A program made the position numbers and the translations under genes. From Aquabacter sp. (GTDB lineage: Bacteria; Pseudomonadota; Alphaproteobacteria; Rhizobiales; Xanthobacteraceae): DNA of 5,210 nt. The notes under the pieces are model-generated. The model worked only from the letters and a program-made list of their open reading frames with translations. It did no database searches and was not told the DNA's origin. Below are positions 1-5,210 of this stretch, in pieces (within the stretch, counting starts at the first letter, position 1; each line of letters opens with the position of its first letter). The stretch covers positions 1-5,210 of the forward strand of contig JASBUY010000022.1 in the NCBI GenBank assembly GCA_030147645.1. Reading direction: 5' to 3'.

Positions 1-29
1 CCCCGGTTCGATTCCGGGCGTGGCCTCCA
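1..29 (+). tRNA. tRNA 3' end, probably tRNA-Cys (partial)
   Basis: This is the 3' part of a tRNA running in from the left edge. A T arm is visible: stem cccgg (2-6), loop ttcgatt (7-13), stem ccggg (14-18). It is followed by the 3' acceptor strand cgtggcc (19-25), discriminator T (26) and an encoded CCA (27-29). The anticodon lies outside the window. A U at position 73 is typical of tRNA-Cys and tRNA-Gly. The implied 5' acceptor strand GGCCACG fits bacterial tRNA-Cys better than tRNA-Gly, which usually begins GCGGG. The tRNA call is firm; the amino-acid identity is inference. Confidence 0.85.
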
Positions 30-140
30 CTGCGGCGAGCGTGAGCCGATGATAGCTGTGCCGCTTTCAAAAACTGGACAGGGAAGCGCCCTGATGCGTG
101 GCGCCCGTCCCGTGACACGCGGCTCAGACCGGAGACATTA

Positions 141-1967
141 ATGCCTTTCGCCCTTCCCGAGCGCGTGCGCGCAGCGATTCTCAGGGACGAGAATCTGCGG
201 GTGATTTACCGCCTGTTCCTGTCCGATGGCACGAAGCATTGGAAGGGCTATGCGCTCGCCTTTTCCTTCATGGGCCTGATGGCCGCCGCGACGGGCGGCA
301 TGGCCTATCTCATGAAGGACGCGATCAATTCCATTTTCGTGGAGCCGACCGCTCAGGCCGTATGGGCCGTGGCTCTGGTGATGATGGCCCTGTCGATGAT
401 CAAGGGCTTCTCGGCCTATGCCCAGTCGGTGACCATGGCCCGGGTGGGCAACCGCATCGTCGCCGACAACCAGACGCGCGTGTTCGAGCGTCTTCTGGCG
501 CGTCCTGTCACCTTCTATTCGGCCCATCACACGGCCGACATCACCATGCGCTTCTCGGCGGGCGCATCCTCGGCCCGCGACGCGCTGAATTTGGTCATCA
601 CCTCCATCGGCCGGGACATGCTGTCCCTGCTCGCGCTCGTCACCGTGGCGGTGATTCAGGACCCCTTCCTGGCGCTGATTTCCGCCGTGGTGATGCCGGT
701 CGCGGTGATCGGAACCCGCAAGCTCATCAAGAAGGCCAAGAAGATCTTCAAAACCGAGTTCTCCAGCATGGTGAAGCTGAATTCCATCGCGATGGAATTC
801 ATCCAGGGCGTGCGCACGGTGAAGGCCTATACGCTGGAGCCCGTGATCCGCGAGCGCGTCTTCACCTATGTGGACGACGTCGAGCGCGCCGCCAACAATC
901 TGAACCGCACCCAGGCCAAGTCCAGCCCGCTCATGGAAACGCTGGGCGGCTTCGCCATCGCGGGCGTCATCCTCTATGCGGGCTACAATGTGGTGGTGCT
1001 GAACCGCACGCCGGGCGAGTTCTTCTCGGTTTTGACCGCTCTGCTGCTCGCCTACGAGCCCGCCAAGCGCCTCGCCCGCTTCCATGTGGAACTGACCCCC
1101 ATGATGGTGGGCGCGAACATCCTGTTCGACCTGCTGGACGGCGATGCTCCCGAGACCGCGCAGGAAAACCTGCCCCGCCTGCCGGTGGATCGCGCGCGGA
1201 TCGAGTTCCAGGACGTGGAATTCGGCTATCGCGACGGCGAGCACGTGCTGCGCGGCGTGAATTTCGTGGCGGAGCCCGGCCAGACCACGGCGCTGGTCGG
1301 CGCCTCGGGCGGCGGCAAGACCACCATCATCAACCTGATCGAGCGCTTCTACACGCCCCAGGCGGGCGTGATCCGCATCGACGGGCACGACATCATGCAA
1401 CATTCCCTGCCCTCGGTGCGCGGGGCCTCCGCGCTGGTGAGCCAGGATGTATTCCTCTTCTCCGGTACGGTGCGGGAGAACATCGCCTTCGGCCGGCCGG
1501 GAGCGAGCGAGGAGGAGATTGTCGCCGCCGCCAAGGCCGCCCATGCCCACGACTTCATCATGAAGTTCGACCAGGGCTATGATTCGCAGGTCGGCGAGCA
1601 TGGCGTGCAATTGTCGGGCGGACAGCGCCAGCGCATTGCCATCAGCCGCGCCTTCCTGAAGGACGCCCCCATCCTGCTGCTGGACGAAGCCACCGCCGCG
1701 CTGGACAGCGAATCGGAAGCCGAGGTTCAGAAGGCGCTCGCGACGCTTCAGAGTCGGCGCACCACCATTGTCATCGCCCATCGGTTGCAGACGGTCGTGG
1801 GCGCGGACAAGATCTGCGTCGTGGACGGCGGCAAGGTGGTCGAGGTGGGCCGCCACGAGGAGTTGATGGCCGCGCGCGGCCGCTATTATTCCTTCTACCA
1901 GATGCAGTTCGCCCATGAGGCGAAAGGCCAGCAGAGCGGCGAAGCGCCGGCTTTGCTGAGCGCGTGA
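141..1967 (+). CDS. ABC exporter half-transporter, fused permease and ATPase, MsbA-like
   Basis: This 608-residue protein has an N-terminal ABC-exporter membrane domain and a C-terminal ATPase. It should work as an inner-membrane homodimer that exports a hydrophobic substrate (lipid, lipid A precursor or drug) using ATP. Likely membrane helices are about residues 38-57, 72-91, 149-172, 175-192, 265-287 and 293-304. The ATPase shows an A-loop Tyr363, Walker A GASGGGKTT (387-395, Lys393), Q-loop Gln435, signature LSGGQ (491-495), Walker B ILLLDE (511-516, catalytic Glu516), D-loop ALDS (520-523) and switch His547. All catalytic residues are present, and the length is close to E. coli MsbA (582) with a short C-terminal tail. 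The ATG has GGAG at 131-134, six bases upstream. The gene stands alone between two tRNA genes. The family is certain; the substrate cannot be told from sequence, so no symbol is given. Codons 213-221 contain a perfect 24-bp palindrome. Confidence 0.95.
   Translation: MPFALPERVRAAILRDENLRVIYRLFLSDGTKHWKGYALAFSFMGLMAAATGGMAYLMKDAINSIFVEPTAQAVWAVALVMMALSMIKGFSAYAQSVTMARVGNRIVADNQTRVFERLLARPVTFYSAHHTADITMRFSAGASSARDALNLVITSIGRDMLSLLALVTVAVIQDPFLALISAVVMPVAVIGTRKLIKKAKKIFKTEFSSMVKLNSIAMEFIQGVRTVKAYTLEPVIRERVFTYVDDVERAANNLNRTQAKSSPLMETLGGFAIAGVILYAGYNVVVLNRTPGEFFSVLTALLLAYEPAKRLARFHVELTPMMVGANILFDLLDGDAPETAQENLPRLPVDRARIEFQDVEFGYRDGEHVLRGVNFVAEPGQTTALVGASGGGKTTIINLIERFYTPQAGVIRIDGHDIMQHSLPSVRGASALVSQDVFLFSGTVRENIAFGRPGASEEEIVAAAKAAHAHDFIMKFDQGYDSQVGEHGVQLSGGQRQRIAISRAFLKDAPILLLDEATAALDSESEAEVQKALATLQSRRTTIVIAHRLQTVVGADKICVVDGGKVVEVGRHEELMAARGRYYSFYQMQFAHEAKGQQSGEAPALLSA
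778..801. repeat. Perfect 24-bp palindrome inside the ABC transporter gene
   Basis: Positions 778-789 and 790-801 are exact reverse complements with no spacer. The half-site reads TGAATTCCATCG, so the element contains two GAATTC sites and a central TCGCGA. The symmetry breaks at 777/802. It spans codons 213-221 (L-N-S-I-A-M-E-F-I), in the region joining membrane domain and coupling helices. In RNA it could fold to a hairpin of about ten base pairs with a four-base loop. It may be only a coding coincidence, but a symmetric stretch this long is rare at random. Confidence 0.9.
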
Positions 1968-1973
1968 GGGGCC

Positions 1974-1992
1974 TCGGCAGATTTCTTGCCGA
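1974..1992 (+). terminator. Weak hairpin just after the ABC transporter gene
   Basis: TCGGCA (1974-1979) pairs with TGCCGA (1987-1992), and a G-T pair closes a five-base loop. It begins six bases after the stop codon, where a terminator would sit, but no T run follows. It might slow RNA polymerase or protect the mRNA 3' end. Calling it an intrinsic terminator is tentative. Confidence 0.3.
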
Positions 1993-1998
1993 AGCGAC

Positions 1999-2027
1999 TT
2001 CACAAGGGGGCGTTCCCTTGCTATATG
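1999..2027 (+). promoter_or_regulatory. Sigma70-type promoter of tRNA-Asn
   Basis: A -35 element TTCACA (1999-2004, five of six to TTGACA) is followed by exactly 17 bases and a -10 element TATATG (2022-2027). Transcription should start near 2034, about 20 bases before the mature tRNA. The bases after the -10 are GCGCGCC, a G/C-rich discriminator like those of stringently controlled stable-RNA promoters. The spacing and position directly ahead of a tRNA make this the best promoter in the window. Growth-rate or ppGpp control is inferred from the discriminator only. Confidence 0.7.
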
Positions 2028-2052
2028 GCGCGCCTCGCAAGTGAGCACCTGA

Positions 2053-2127
2053 TCCTCGGTAGCTCAGCGGTAGAGCAACCGGCTGTTAACCGGTTGGTCG
2101 CTGGTTCGAATCCGGCCCGGGGAGCCA
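2053..2127 (+). tRNA. tRNA-Asn (anticodon GTT)
   Basis: This is a complete 75-base tRNA including encoded CCA, and it reads AAC/AAU codons. The acceptor TCCTCGG (2053-2059) pairs with CCGGGGA (one T-G wobble). The D arm is GCTC-AGCGGTA-GAGC and the anticodon stem is ACCGG/CCGGT. The loop CTGTTAA carries the anticodon GTT at 2085-2087. The T arm is GCTGG-TTCGAAT-CCGGC, the discriminator is G and the 3' end is CCA. It has its own promoter upstream and a strong terminator just downstream, so it is probably a single-gene transcription unit. No duplicated 3' fragment that would indicate an integrated element is seen within the window. Confidence 0.98.
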
Positions 2128-2136
2128 CTTGCTTTT

Positions 2137-2173
2137 AAAAATCCTCCGACCGTTCGCGGCCGGGGGATTTTTT
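2137..2173. terminator. Strong bidirectional rho-independent terminator
   Basis: The left arm 2137-2152 pairs with 2157-2172 through 15 pairs and one A-C mismatch, closed by a TTCG tetraloop (2153-2156) on a C-G-rich stem. A run of A (2137-2141) lies on the left and a run of T (2168-2173) on the right, so both transcripts end in a U tract. On + it ends tRNA-Asn, ten bases after CCA. On - it begins about five bases after the hydrolase stop codon and ends the glsA-hydrolase operon. Confidence 0.92.
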
Positions 2174-2177
2174 GTTT

Positions 2178-3080
2178 TCAGCTCCAACTCAGTGCGCCGA
2201 CAAAGTCCGCCGCAGCGCTCCGCACGGCGTCGAGATGGGTGCACAGGCACACATGCTCGCCGGCCGCGATCTTAAGGATGCGCGCATCCGGGCGCGCCTT
2301 GGCGATCCGCTCCAGATGGGCGAGGGGCACCACCCGGTCACCCGTGCCATGGACGGCGAGCAGCGGCGCGCGCACCGCCGCGATCGGTAGGGGCGGCATG
2401 GCCTGAAACTGCGCCACGTCATTGAGAGTGGCAGGCAGACGTTCGGACAAGCGGCTCGCCACGCTGTTCTGGAGCGCAATGAGCAGCGCGCCGGCCTCGG
2501 GATGTCGCAAGGTGCGGCGCAGCACCTCCTCGTCCAGGATCGAACGGCGCGCGGCCGGCCCGGGATTGAGTCGCGCCGCCAGCGAGACCAGTACGCCCAG
2601 AGGGCGCAGCCGCGCCGCGAGACCGATGAAGGGCAGCCGGCGTGCTGCACCCGGGGGAATATCCAGATGGCCGCTGCAGGCGGAGATGAGGATCAGACCC
2701 GCGCAGCGGTCCGCGTGACGCGCGGCAAAACTGATGGCGCTTGGCCCGCCCGCCGAGACAGCGGCCACCAGCACCCGTTCCAGACCCAAAGAATCAAGAA
2801 GAGCCGCCAGAAGGTCCGCCTGATCGGCAGGCGTGCGGCGGGCATTCATGGGCGTCCCCAGGTAGCCGGGACGCGAGACATTGATGAGCCGGAACGCGGG
2901 CGCCCTCCCGAACAGACAATGCGCCAGAATAAGCCCCTGATCCCAGCCGCCCATGCCGCCATGCAGCGTGAGCAGAGCCGGCCCGGCGCCCGTATCGCAG
3001 ATCTCGATGGGGCCGAGCGCCGTCGAGACCAGACGGGGCCGCGGCGAGGATGGCGCGGCGGGTCTGGAAGCTTTGCTCAC
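2178..3080 (-). CDS. Alpha/beta-hydrolase of unknown substrate
   Basis: This 300-residue protein has the alpha/beta-hydrolase fold and is probably a soluble cytoplasmic esterase-like or related hydrolase. Visible motifs are the oxyanion-hole segment HGGMGG (40-45), the nucleophile elbow AVSAGG with Ser109, a late acid HGTGD with Asp248, and GEH with His276. These form a complete Ser-Asp-His triad in the right order. A cap region lies at about 135-225. There is no signal peptide or membrane helix. The start is GTG, whose first bases overlap the TGA stop of glsA (GTGA, 3077-3080), so translation is probably coupled to glutaminase. There is no separate strong Shine-Dalgarno sequence. The elbow has Ala where many family members have Gly (G-x-S-x-G), which is a common variant. 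The substrate is not recognisable. The first 15 or so residues are Pro/Ser/Arg-rich and low in information, so a slightly later start is possible. Confidence 0.9.
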   Translation of the reverse strand: MSKASRPAAPSSPRPRLVSTALGPIEICDTGAGPALLTLHGGMGGWDQGLILAHCLFGRAPAFRLINVSRPGYLGTPMNARRTPADQADLLAALLDSLGLERVLVAAVSAGGPSAISFAARHADRCAGLILISACSGHLDIPPGAARRLPFIGLAARLRPLGVLVSLAARLNPGPAARRSILDEEVLRRTLRHPEAGALLIALQNSVASRLSERLPATLNDVAQFQAMPPLPIAAVRAPLLAVHGTGDRVVPLAHLERIAKARPDARILKIAAGEHVCLCTHLDAVRSAAADFVGALSWS

Positions 3081-4018
3081 CCGCCGAACACCGACCAGTG
3101 CATGGTCTTGGCCAATTGCTCCAGCGCCAGCGAGCCCAGCACCGAATTGCCGTGGGGATCGAGGCCCGGCGACCAGACGGCGATGGATGCCTTCTCGGGC
3201 GCGACCACGAGGATGCCGCCGCCGACCCCGCTCTTTCCCGGTAGGCCGACACGGAAGGCGAAATCGCCGGACCCGTCATAATGGCCGCAGGTGAGCATCA
3301 GGGCATTGATGCGGCGCGCGCGCTCGGACGAGATGACGGACACCCCCTTCCCCGGCAGCTTGCCGGAAAAGGCGAGATAGCGCCCCGCCATGGCCAATTG
3401 CCGGCAGGTCATGGTGATGGCGCAGTGATGGAAATAGACGCCGAGCGCATGGTCCACCGGATTTTCCAGCACCTTGAACGCCTTCATGTAATTGGCGAGC
3501 GAGGTGTTGAGGAATCCGGTCGCCTTCTCAGAGCGCGCCACATGCTCGTCGATGGCGACACTGTCGTCGTCCGCGACGAAGCGGCAGAAGCGCAGGATTT
3601 CGCCCAGCACCTCGCGGGGCTGGTGGCCGGCCAGCAGCACATCGGTCACCGCGATGGCACCGGCATTGATGAAGGGGTTGCGCGGCTTGCCCTTCTCATA
3701 TTCCAGCTGGACGATGGAGTTGAAGGGATGACCGGAGGGCTCCTTGCCCACCCGATTCCATAATTGGTCTCCCACCTTCCCAAGCGCGAGCGTCAGGGTG
3801 AAGACCTTTGAAATGCTCTGGATGGAGAAGGGCACTTCGGCGTCGCCCGCCGTGTACATCTCGCCATCGGCAGTGAACACCGCAATGCCGAACTGATCCA
3901 ACGGCACCTTGGCGAGTTCGGGAATATAGCTTGCGACCTTGCCGCGCTCCGGGCGCGCACGCATGCGCGCCGCGATCTCTTCGACCACGCTGTCCAATTT
4001 CACCAGAACGGTCCTCAT
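3077..4018 (-). CDS. glsA: Glutaminase (serine-dependent beta-lactamase fold)
   Basis: Glutaminase hydrolyses L-glutamine to glutamate and ammonia in the cytoplasm. The 313-residue reading aligns from end to end, from memory, with E. coli GlsB/YneH (about 308) and the human GLS catalytic domain. Equivalents of known active-site residues are all visible: Tyr31 in GKVASYIP, nucleophile Ser68 and base Lys71 in SIQSISK, Asn118 in INAG, Glu164 in ARSEKATG, Asn171, Tyr195 in VYFHHC, Tyr247 in GHYDGSG, and Val265 in GKSGVGGG. It is first gene of a leftward operon with the hydrolase, overlapping it by four bases. The start is uncertain. ATG at 4018 has no Shine-Dalgarno sequence, while GTG at codon 6 (4003-4001) has GAGGA eight bases upstream and would give 308 residues. 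The frame stays open far upstream through the antisense of the photolyase gene, but that extension does not match the family and is rejected. A role in acid resistance or nitrogen balance is possible. Confidence 0.95.
   Translation of the reverse strand: MRTVLVKLDSVVEEIAARMRARPERGKVASYIPELAKVPLDQFGIAVFTADGEMYTAGDAEVPFSIQSISKVFTLTLALGKVGDQLWNRVGKEPSGHPFNSIVQLEYEKGKPRNPFINAGAIAVTDVLLAGHQPREVLGEILRFCRFVADDDSVAIDEHVARSEKATGFLNTSLANYMKAFKVLENPVDHALGVYFHHCAITMTCRQLAMAGRYLAFSGKLPGKGVSVISSERARRINALMLTCGHYDGSGDFAFRVGLPGKSGVGGGILVVAPEKASIAVWSPGLDPHGNSVLGSLALEQLAKTMHWSVFGG
4012..4016 (-). promoter_or_regulatory. Shine-Dalgarno sequence favouring a GTG start for glsA
   Basis: GAGGA on the - strand lies inside the first codons of the ATG reading (it overlaps ATGAGGA). 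It is eight bases ahead of GTG at 4003-4001. No comparable motif precedes the ATG at 4018. If used, it shortens glutaminase by five residues. Confidence 0.5.
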
Positions 4019-4039
4019 CGGAATTGGCTTTTGCTGGAC

Positions 4040-4045
4040 ACTATA
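4040..4045 (-). promoter_or_regulatory. Candidate -10 element for glsA
   Basis: On the - strand this reads TATAGT, five of six to TATAAT, in an otherwise G/C-rich stretch. It would start transcription near 4033, leaving a leader of about 30 bases to the GTG start or 15 to the ATG. No good -35 hexamer lies 16-18 bases upstream (CTCGTG at 17), so this is weak unless an activator or another sigma factor helps. Confidence 0.3.
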
Positions 4046-4133
4046 CCCATATGCCGTTCGAGCACGAGCCTTGCCGGGCGATCTGCGCACGTTGCATGGG
4101 CATCCATCGCGCGCCCGCCTGCGTAAAAGCGCA

Positions 4134-4193
4134 CGCCGGATGCGCGCGTCTCGATTGTCGCCCTGCGAGAGACGGTCGTGCGGCCATCCGGCG
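4134..4193. repeat. Nested inverted repeat in the divergent intergenic region
   Basis: Outer arms CGCCGGATG (4134-4142) and CATCCGGCG (4185-4193) are perfect reverse complements. Inside them, TCTCG (4149-4153) and CGAGA (4166-4170) form a second pair with a 12-base loop. It could be an operator for one or both divergent genes, a cruciform, or a copy of a dispersed palindromic repeat. G/C-rich DNA gives such arms by chance fairly often, so function is not established. Confidence 0.45.
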
Positions 4194-4255
4194 CGTCGAG
4201 TGAAACGGATTCCGGGCGGCGCGGCGTTTTCCGCGCCTGGCCCCAAGAGATTCCC

Positions 4256-4260
4256 GGAGG
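4256..4260 (+). promoter_or_regulatory. Ribosome binding site of the photolyase gene
   Basis: GGAGG lies seven bases ahead of the ATG at 4268. It is a near-ideal Shine-Dalgarno sequence and fixes the start, which the family N-terminus (hydrophobic strand, then WFRADLRLHDNPAL) also supports. Confidence 0.85.
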
Positions 4261-4267
4261 TCCCGTC

Positions 4268-5210
4268 ATGCGCCCCGCCCTGCTCTGGTTCCGCGCCGAT
4301 CTTCGGCTCCATGACAATCCCGCACTTCATTGGGCGTGCGAAGGCGAGCGGCCCGTGGCTGCGCTCTATGTCCTCGACGAGGAATCCCACGGCGTCCGCA
4401 CGATGGGCGGCGCCGCGCGCTGGTGGCTGGCCCAATCGCTGCGGACCCTTGCGGCGGATCTCGCCGTTCGCGGCATTCCCCTCATTCTGCGCACAGGCCC
4501 CGCCGCCGAGCAGGTGCCGGCGGTGGCGCGCAGCCTCGATGCCGCGCGTGTGGCCTTCAATTCCCGGTCGGGCGCCACCGAGGCGCGGATCGACGAGGCG
4601 GTGGCCCAGGCCCTCGATGGCGCGGGCATCGCAGTCAAACGCTTCAACGGACATCTGCTGCACAAGCCCGGCACGGTTCAGACGCAGGCCGGGGGCTTGC
4701 CGCGCACCTTCAGCGCGTTTCAGCGCGCCGCCCGCAAGCTCGCCCCGCCGCGCCGCCCGCTGCCCGTCCCCCCGGGCCTGACGGGCATTGGCGGCACAGC
4801 GGGCGACGCCTTGGAAGACTGGATCACGCAGGCTGGGCTCGAACCCAAGTCACCCGATTGGGCCTTCGGCCTGCGCGCTGCCTGGACCTGCGGCGAAGCG
4901 GCGGCCCGTGCGCGCCTCCAGGATTTCATGGCGAGCGGTCTGAGGGGCTATGCGGAGGGGCGGGACTCACCGGCGGCACAGCATGTCTCCAGGCTCTCGC
5001 CGCATCTGGCGTTCGGAGAAATCTCGCCCAACCAGGTGCTTGCAAGCGCCCGGGACGCGGCGGAGGCCGGCACGGTGCCGCTGCGCGACGCGGAGAAGTT
5101 CGAAGCGGAACTCTATGGGCGTGAATTCTCCCTTCATCTGCTGTCGGCCGAGCCAGACCTGGGCAGCCGTATGCTGCAATCGCGATTGGACGCCTTCCCG
5201 TGGCGCGAAT
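4268..5210 (+). CDS. Cryptochrome/photolyase-family flavoprotein (phrB-like), 3' end outside window
   Basis: The first 314 codons are present; the frame is open at the right edge, about two thirds of a usual 470-480-residue protein. Members bind FAD and use blue light to repair pyrimidine dimers or to signal. The N-terminal antenna-domain signature WFRADLRLHDNPAL is at 7-20, RWWL at 51-54, and FNGHLLHKPG at 126-135. The FAD domain begins near 195, with GYAEGRD (227-233), SRLSPHL (241-247) and FGEISP (249-254). By alignment with E. coli PhrB from memory, Tyr228, Arg232, Ser241, Arg242 and Ser244 match FAD-site residues Tyr222, Arg226, Ser235, Arg236 and Ser238. Glu281 matches Glu274, Arg285 matches Arg278, and Trp312 matches the outer electron-chain Trp306. 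Two positions differ: Val240 for Thr234, and Gly284 for the dimer-stacking Trp277. The antenna region FNSRSGA (97-103) also lacks the usual NRRYEP-like segment. The family is firm, but repair activity is uncertain. The neighbour glsA is divergent. Confidence 0.92.
   Translation, partial: MRPALLWFRADLRLHDNPALHWACEGERPVAALYVLDEESHGVRTMGGAARWWLAQSLRTLAADLAVRGIPLILRTGPAAEQVPAVARSLDAARVAFNSRSGATEARIDEAVAQALDGAGIAVKRFNGHLLHKPGTVQTQAGGLPRTFSAFQRAARKLAPPRRPLPVPPGLTGIGGTAGDALEDWITQAGLEPKSPDWAFGLRAAWTCGEAAARARLQDFMASGLRGYAEGRDSPAAQHVSRLSPHLAFGEISPNQVLASARDAAEAGTVPLRDAEKFEAELYGREFSLHLLSAEPDLGSRMLQSRLDAFPWRE

Larger units (their letters stand above)
4019..4267. other. Divergent intergenic region between glsA and the photolyase gene
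   Basis: About 250 bases separate two divergently transcribed genes, so promoters for both must lie here or overlap the gene starts. I see a nested inverted repeat in the middle, a weak -10-like element near glsA, and a clear ribosome binding site at the photolyase end. No convincing -35/-10 pair facing the photolyase gene was found. No coding sequence is supported here. Confidence 0.7.

Noticed and set aside
32..64. Hairpin GCGGC/GCCGC downstream of the first tRNA, followed by TTTC
   Set aside because: The stem is interrupted and the T run is only three bases. It may be a weak terminator, but it is not strong enough to annotate.
82..111. Hairpin in the leader of the ABC transporter (GCGCC/GGCGC with outer GGGA/TCCC)
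   Set aside because: It has an internal loop, no T run and no match to a known riboswitch or attenuator layout. It is common in G/C-rich leaders.
138..2048. A 636-codon open frame on the - strand opposite the ABC transporter
   Set aside because: It is His/Gly/Arg-rich and repetitive, with no recognisable domain. It is the usual antisense shadow of a G/C-rich gene, and the + strand protein has every ABC motif.
2053..2200. tRNA-Asn as an attachment site of an integrated element
   Set aside because: No integrase gene and no repeat of the tRNA 3' end is seen in the window. The downstream genes look like ordinary chromosomal genes.
2502..3281. A 259-codon + strand frame opposite the hydrolase and glsA end
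   Set aside because: It has shadow-type composition rich in Arg, Gly and Gln with no motif. The opposite strand carries two complete catalytic proteins.
4015..4050. An 11-residue leader ORF (MGIVSSKSQFR) on the - strand whose TGA overlaps the glsA ATG
   Set aside because: It has no Shine-Dalgarno sequence, shows atypical codons such as ATA, and contains the candidate -10 element, so it may not even be transcribed. The overlap is probably chance.
4019..4663. An N-terminal extension of glutaminase of about 215 codons
   Set aside because: It lies largely antisense to the photolyase gene, is low-complexity, and has no counterpart in the glutaminase family. The family length fits a start at 4018 or 4003.
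4330..5124. A 264-codon + strand frame within the photolyase gene
   Set aside because: It is out of frame with the recognised photolyase motifs, Arg/Gly/Ala-rich, and has no domain. It is a shadow of the true frame starting at 4268.

Overview
The window is G+C-rich and tightly packed. It looks like a chromosomal housekeeping segment from an alphaproteobacterium, probably of the Hyphomicrobiales/Xanthobacteraceae type. That placement is inferred from the strong G/C bias at third codon positions, the genomically encoded CCA on both tRNAs, the form of the tRNA promoter and the general look of the proteins. It has not been tested by comparison. No transposase, integrase, phage gene, CRISPR array or toxin-antitoxin pair is visible.

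Left part (1-2173, + strand): the 3' end of a tRNA (probably tRNA-Cys) enters from the left edge. It is followed by a complete 608-residue ABC exporter half-transporter of the MsbA/lipid-multidrug type with all nucleotide-binding motifs intact. Next come a good sigma70-type promoter and a complete tRNA-Asn(GTT). A strong rho-independent terminator follows; its symmetric A and T tracts should let it work in both directions, ending the tRNA on + and the operon on -.

Middle part (2178-4018, - strand): a two-gene operon transcribed leftwards consists of glutaminase (glsA) and an alpha/beta-hydrolase of unknown substrate. The two overlap by four bases (GTGA), so the hydrolase is probably translationally coupled. 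Glutaminase turns glutamine into glutamate and ammonia; nothing in the sequence shows how the hydrolase relates to this.

Right part (4019-5210): a divergent intergenic region of about 250 bases holds a nested inverted repeat and a weak -10-like element for glsA. It is followed by the N-terminal 314 codons of a cryptochrome/photolyase-family flavoprotein on the + strand, cut by the window edge.

The points most worth a second look are a perfect 24-bp palindrome inside the ABC transporter gene and the photolyase homologue. In the latter, the tryptophan expected to stack on a pyrimidine dimer appears to be replaced by glycine. I see no clear sign of a wholly new multi-gene system; the window is mostly ordinary.
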